Source: Neodontobutis hainanensis (lineage: Eukaryota; Chordata; Actinopteri; Gobiiformes; Odontobutidae). From it: a stretch of 64,000 nt of DNA. Both the position numbers and the translations under genes were made by a program. Positions 59,494-64,000 of the stretch are shown here, piece after piece (within the stretch, counting starts at the first letter, position 1; the number at the start of each line of letters is the position of its first letter). The stretch lies in the NCBI GenBank assembly GCA_024349245.1, contig JALDNG010000548.1:1-64000 (forward strand). Direction: 5' to 3'. The notes under the pieces were generated by a model that was given only the letters and a program-made list of their open reading frames with translations, had not been told where the DNA came from and ran no database searches.

Positions 59494-60867
59494 ATGGAAG
59501 AGGAAAACAAAAGAAATCAAAGCAGTACAAAAGCGAGAATTCTTTTGTCATCGATCGAACAGAGTTTTACGCTTTCCGAAAAACAAAAACAAAATATTAT
59601 TGAAAGTTTAAGAGATAATTTTGAGAGAGGTCTTAAAGGCGAAGAGAATGCCTTTCATTATACTCCCCTCAAAATGTTGCCAACATATCTTTCAATTATC
59701 CCAGAAAACATGCCTCATGGATTGTTTTTCTCCATCGACCTTGGAGGGACGAATTTAAGATTTATCAAAATTCAGCTTGAAAACGATACTATTTCTACGT
59801 TTTCAAAAACCACCGCTATTCCTGAATCCTTGATGCGTGGAGAGGGAGAAGACCTCTTTAGATTCATAGCAAAATTCATCAAAAGTAGTCTTATTGAGAT
59901 TGGTCTTGAAGACGTAACCATGGAATTCCTCGGAGTTACTTTTTCCTTCCCCTGTTTACAAACTGCTCTTAATTGTGGTAAATTGATAAAGTGGACAAAA
60001 GGGTTTGAGACTAAAAACGTTGTAGGTCACGATGTCATCGATCTTTTAAGATCAGCTTGTACAGAGCAAGAGATAAAAATTCGTGATTTCTGTCTTATCA
60101 ATGACACTACCGGGACCCTATTATGTGGGTCATTCAAGAATAGAAAAACTTTTATAGGCTTAATAAATGGTACAGGTACTAACGCTGCTTATCTCGAAAG
60201 AACCGAAAATATTGGAAGAGTTAATAATATTCACCCTGACGAATACATAATTATCAATACTGAATGGGGCGCCTTCGGGGACTATGGAGCTCTCGATGAA
60301 ATTATTACCGATTATGATAAACTTATTGACTCTAATTCAGTTAATCCTGGTTTTCAAACCTTTGAAAAAATGGTTTCTGGTTTATATCTCCCAGAACTTG
60401 CAAAGGCCATCATGCTGGATCTTCACCACAAAGGTATTCTGTTTATTTCAGGAATACCAATCAAATTGGAAGAAAAAGATTCTTTTACTGGACAGAATCT
60501 TTCATTATCATACTCTCAGTTGGAATTTATGGACTTTTTTGCCCATGAATATGACTATACTTTAAGCGAAGAGGAATACGATATTATATCGAAGATTTGC
60601 TCCATCGTATCTAGAAGAGCAAGCGTTTTAACTGCTCTGGCATTATCTGAGTTGCTGAGGAGGATTGATTCAAACATTATATTCATTGCCTCAGATGGAT
60701 CTGTGGTGAAGCACCATCCAAAGTACCTTGAAAATGTTATTGATGAGCTTTCCACTCTAACCCAAAAGAATTTTATGTTCACATTCGTTGAAGATGGCAG
60801 CGGTAAAGGTTCTGCTCTTGCTGCGTGTGTTGCATCTGCAAGAACTAACGGAAATGGTGGTGTTTAA
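59494..60867 (+). CDS. hexokinase
   Basis: ATP-dependent phosphorylation of glucose to glucose-6-phosphate, the entry step of glycolysis, in the cytosol. A single 457-codon frame with no intron. Length fits a one-domain hexokinase. The start is supported by an in-frame TAA immediately before the ATG. Visible motifs: phosphate loop IDLGGTNLRF (81-90), sugar-binding FSFPC (150-154) and KWTKGF (166-171), catalytic Asp204 in LINDTTGT, GTGTN (226-230), NTEWGAFGD (255-263) with Glu257, NPGFQTFEKM (284-293) with Glu291, and the adenosine/phosphate segment ASDGS (399-403) with EDGSGKGSAL (433-442). All catalytic and sugar-contact positions are present, so it should be active. The N-terminal 70 residues are helical and variable as in the family, with no obvious mitochondrial anchor. 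Codon use is richer in G/C than the flanks. Fungal-versus-animal subtype cannot be settled by eye. Confidence 0.97.
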   Translation: MEEENKRNQSSTKARILLSSIEQSFTLSEKQKQNIIESLRDNFERGLKGEENAFHYTPLKMLPTYLSIIPENMPHGLFFSIDLGGTNLRFIKIQLENDTISTFSKTTAIPESLMRGEGEDLFRFIAKFIKSSLIEIGLEDVTMEFLGVTFSFPCLQTALNCGKLIKWTKGFETKNVVGHDVIDLLRSACTEQEIKIRDFCLINDTTGTLLCGSFKNRKTFIGLINGTGTNAAYLERTENIGRVNNIHPDEYIIINTEWGAFGDYGALDEIITDYDKLIDSNSVNPGFQTFEKMVSGLYLPELAKAIMLDLHHKGILFISGIPIKLEEKDSFTGQNLSLSYSQLEFMDFFAHEYDYTLSEEEYDIISKICSIVSRRASVLTALALSELLRRIDSNIIFIASDGSVVKHHPKYLENVIDELSTLTQKNFMFTFVEDGSGKGSALAACVASARTNGNGGV

Positions 60868-60869
60868 TC

Positions 60870-61250
60870 AACTGGATCAACTTGATGGTCTTAATTTTTT
60901 GCCCAAAAATATTCTCAAAATTATTACTCTTAAATTTATTAATTTTAGTTGTTTATTATTTTTATTTCCCCTCTCAATTATCTTTTATTTGTAAAGCCTT
61001 TTGTATGTCCACTTTGAACATGTTATGCCCTTCACTTTAGGTTATGAAAAAACCAAACAAATGGACATAAAAAGATGTAAAGAATCAACTCAAAATTATG
61101 ACTACCATTAACTATTTTGGTTTAAACTTAAAGAACCAAGTTAACAAAAAATACACTCATTTCACTTGTTATAAACAATATACTAATTTTTGTCGAATTT
61201 TTAAAAAAAATATTTTGCAAAAATGTTTCGATTTATTATAGGTGATCCCA
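60870..61250. other. hexokinase 3' flank
   Basis: AT-rich. No AATAAA found in the first 150 bases after the stop. A 68-codon frame at 60788-60994 overlaps the hexokinase end and is spurious. Confidence 0.5.
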
Positions 61251-61254
61251 AAAA

Positions 61255-61380
61255 ATGACCGACAAACATAGTGACCATTTGTGTTCCCTACAAACTTTAT
61301 TAAAACATTCTACCCGATTACATGCTGATATTGTAAGTGAACTTGTGTTTTATGAGTTATCTGATTACGTTCCCCATTAA
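61255..61380 (+). CDS. short coding-like ORF with an optional 24-nt intron
   Basis: A 41-codon ATG frame reads MTDKHSDHLCSLQTLLKHST, then RLHADIVSELVFYELSDYVP and H, ending TAA. Balanced composition, unlike the flanks. Within it gtaagtgaacttgtgtttta followed by tgag (61334-61357) is a 24-nt GT-AG interval with a perfect donor word; removing it keeps the frame. A second GT-AG interval of 19 nt (gttccccattaacatttag) begins at 61369 and would extend the frame past the TAA. Likely an exon of a small or fragmentary gene. Not recognised. Confidence 0.35.
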   Translation: MTDKHSDHLCSLQTLLKHSTRLHADIVSELVFYELSDYVPH

Positions 61381-61384
61381 CATT

Positions 61385-61895
61385 TAGATATTTCACCTCA
61401 TAGTATAAAATTAAAGAATGCAATATTTTTAAATATTTTTATCAAGTAAAACCATTTTAAATGAAAAAATAAAATATGAATTCTTCTCAATATCTACATG
61501 AACTCTATCTCTGGTATCATCAAAAGAAATAAATGAAAATAATATTGATAAATTTAATCATAAAATATTTTTCATAAAGGTATGACATCGAAAAATTTTT
61601 CAGTTCTTATCCTACTTCATATTTGAGAGATTAGTGTCTCTGAATTACATGAAACCAACAACTAGAAACAGAAAAAGAATGAATATTTTAAGATGTATCT
61701 AAACCTACATTACCTACAATAAACATACAAATTCGAATAAAATTATTTTTAAAGGCAAAGTCGAAGTTAAAAATGATAAGAATCAGCATCATGATTTTTA
61801 ATGAGGTGACTTCTTAAAACTAAAATGCATCATTTTGATTAAATTCAAAAGTTGTAAATATGTCGATAGTCTATTATGTTTCAAATTTTGAACAA
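61385..61895. other. AT-rich intergenic DNA
   Basis: Nothing readable. Confidence 0.5.
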
Positions 61896-61899
61896 CCAA

Positions 61900-62135
61900 T
61901 AAATATCTACCTCATTGGAAAACGCGAAGTTTAACATTCATGGGAAACCGGCGTCAACATCCATGATCTTTAAGACAGTGAAACATGAAATTTTATACGA
62001 ATTCTTTACGTGTCAACCTTTATAAAGATCGGATAAGTTTTTCAGCTTCAGATATCTCGAAATTCAAATCATAGATAGGGCTCTCGTCTTGGTTCTATAT
62101 CTGGAACATAGAAGCCGGCCGATATCTGGTGTTTT
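61900..62135 (-). other. less AT-rich island, unassigned
   Basis: Minus-strand words ISAGFYVPDIEPRREPYL, then FEFRDI after a stop, look protein-like, and another frame reads YDLNFEISEAEKLIRSL. Spacing recalls the start of a retroelement gag only vaguely. Could be debris of a transposon or an exon; no call. Confidence 0.25.
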
Positions 62136-62139
62136 AACG

Positions 62140-64000
62140 ACTTATAACTGATATACTGTTTATTAGATGAAATACTTTCAGGAAAATCTTCACTAAAAGT
62201 TGAATTTTGTGTCATTATCAAGATGAAATCCAAATTTTGAACATTAATTTTGTTTTTATCATTAATACGAAATTAAAATTCAAAATTTTTATCCATTTAA
62301 CGTTTTCAAAATTGAACTCACACAAGCATGTATTCAAATTAAGAAGCAGGACATAGATTATATTTTCATGTACCACGTGGATATATTGACATGAAAAATA
62401 TGATTTTTAAAAAGAAATCAAACTTCCGTTAACTCAAGTTAAAGAGCAATTATAATACCTTTATACGGCAATATTAAAAACATTTATTGATAAAAATGAA
62501 CCACGAATGAAATAACTCGTGAATAAGAAAAATGCATAAATTATCAAATTTTACAAAAATACAAAGAAAGGGTCCTTCTGATTTCAGGATTGCATAAATG
62601 ATAATCGATTTTCAATGTAATTTAAAAATAAATTTAGTGGGATAATTTTAAAATTTAAGATTGATTTTAAATTTTATGTGCCAAAATTGACCTTAAATAA
62701 ATAAAGTCATATGAGACTTAAAATATTTAATTTTCTAAAATATTATCCTCGAGTTAAATTTTTCAAACATGATTTGAAATTTATCTCTCTTTATATTTTA
62801 CGTTCTCCAAGAACGAAACAGATGAAGTAATTTTCTGAATTTTCAGAATTTTAATAACTTATTTTTCCTAATTTTCTCAAAAATTTCATTTAATATACAT
62901 TCTTATTTGTTTGTTTGATACGCAAATTATATAAGGAATGATTTTCTTCAATAGTTTTCAAATTACAATCATCATAAAGTAATTTAAATTCTGATATTCT
63001 TATGATTTGAGTCAAATATTTTGTGTTACATTTCTAAATTAAAAAAAATGAATGGATAAATTTTCTCCAAGTTTTTACATTTTAAACTCGTTGTGTCAAT
63101 TTTCATGAAAACATTCCTTTGAACGATCATCTGTTGGGTAAATAATATCGTTTTAAATCTCATATTTCAACACCAAAACCTCACCTTTAAAACACAATAG
63201 ATGTTATAAAATCATCATTTCATAATATGCATTTTTATCAAAATCACAAAATTTACAATTTCGAAAGTTCTTCATGAAAACCAATGAGTTTTTCAATGTT
63301 TATCATAACTTATTTATCTTGATCCCTCCCCATCGATGGTAATTCACTTGAAAGTGGTGTTATTCTACATATATGGTTGTATATTGATAAATTAAAAACA
63401 TATTTTGCTTGAGGAGAGATATCTGTCTGTACAATTTAAACCTGAATATGTTTGTTTCATCACTTCAACGATCAATCTCGAGCTGATAAAATCTGATAAT
63501 TTGACTGAATTATTGAAACCATTACCCCTAATTTTCTGCCGATAAACATGAAAAGATATTTTAAATATATTCTTATTTTATTTTACCAACTAATGATGTT
63601 TCTCACACGACAAAGTTCGAAATATTTATATTTTACATGTTTAATTTTATAACCCGAACGTACCGAAATGCAACTATGTAAAATTTCTAACAAATAAAAT
63701 ATCTAGTTGTAAAATTCCTATTGAGGAAATACTTATTTTTCATTTTTTTCAATCTGTTTATAAATGGTCGTGAATTATAATGACATCTGCATTAGATGGC
63801 TAATTCCTTGTTTAATCTATTTAACCTCTATTTATCAATCACATTGGCGACTTATAAAGTTACCATTTGACTTTTCAAATTTAAATATCCATCAACATCA
63901 ATTACAATTCATACTACTGAACAATAATAACCAAGTGGAATTTCTAAATTTACATAAATTTTTACTATATTTAAAAAATAACCAACTTTAATACTCACTA
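62140..64000. other. AT-rich intergenic DNA to window end
   Basis: Stop-dense. The 75-codon frame at 63764-63991 (MVVNYNDICIRWLIPCLIYL) sits at the edge and is not convincing by itself, though it could be an exon of a gene running beyond the window. Confidence 0.4.

Noticed and set aside
60284..60565. 93-codon plus ORF inside hexokinase
   Set aside because: Out-of-frame shadow of the hexokinase coding sequence.
1..64000. Prokaryotic features, CRISPR arrays, rRNA, telomere or satellite arrays
   Set aside because: Nothing of this kind was seen; spliced genes and gypsy elements show eukaryotic nuclear DNA.

Overview
The window looks like nuclear DNA from a strongly AT-rich eukaryote with an animal-type gene complement, most plausibly a reduced or parasitic metazoan. 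Evidence: a complete hexokinase on one uninterrupted frame (59494-60867, +); a U1-70K spliceosomal gene (37191-38194, +) whose spliced product lines up almost residue for residue with human U1-70K; three broken Ty3/gypsy-type retroelements, one of which resembles the animal K02A2.6-like group; and a relic of a MULE-type DNA transposase. The standard genetic code fits both intact genes. No rRNA, tRNA, CRISPR or bacterial operon signal was seen. The introns of the U1-70K gene are only about 21-24 nt. Introns in this range are known from dicyemid mesozoans, some ciliates and chlorarachniophyte nucleomorphs. The animal-like protein favours a dicyemid-like or similarly reduced animal, but the species cannot be fixed from this window.

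Layout: 0-2 kb holds an unrecognised multi-exon coding-like block (-) and one copy of an unknown protein family (+). 5.2-6.5 kb is a decayed MULE transposase (-). 7.9-8.9 kb is a second copy of the unknown family (-). 9.35-14.66 kb is a tandem duplication of a ~2.65-kb non-coding unit. 14.98-18.94 kb is a very decayed gypsy element (+) with matching terminal repeats. 19.3-20.5 kb is the third and best copy of the unknown family (-). 21.16-25.1 kb is a gypsy element (-) lacking its 5' end, followed at 25.15-25.73 kb by an inverted second copy of its 3' end. A short integrase relic lies near 28.5 kb. U1-70K is at 37.2-38.2 kb. 41.96-45.72 kb is a third gypsy element (-) with terminal repeats. 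Hexokinase, with an upstream TATA-like box, is at 59.45-60.87 kb.

Between these lie long AT-rich stretches with scattered short coding-like islands. Because introns can be about 20-25 nt and exons as short as 55-140 nt, genes here need not contain any long ORF. Apart from its RS-rich tail, U1-70K has no long ORF, so other islands may be real genes that I cannot assemble by eye.

The recognised host genes are unrelated housekeeping functions (glycolysis entry and 5' splice-site recognition). I see no operon or functional cluster. The rest is mainly transposon debris and duplication.
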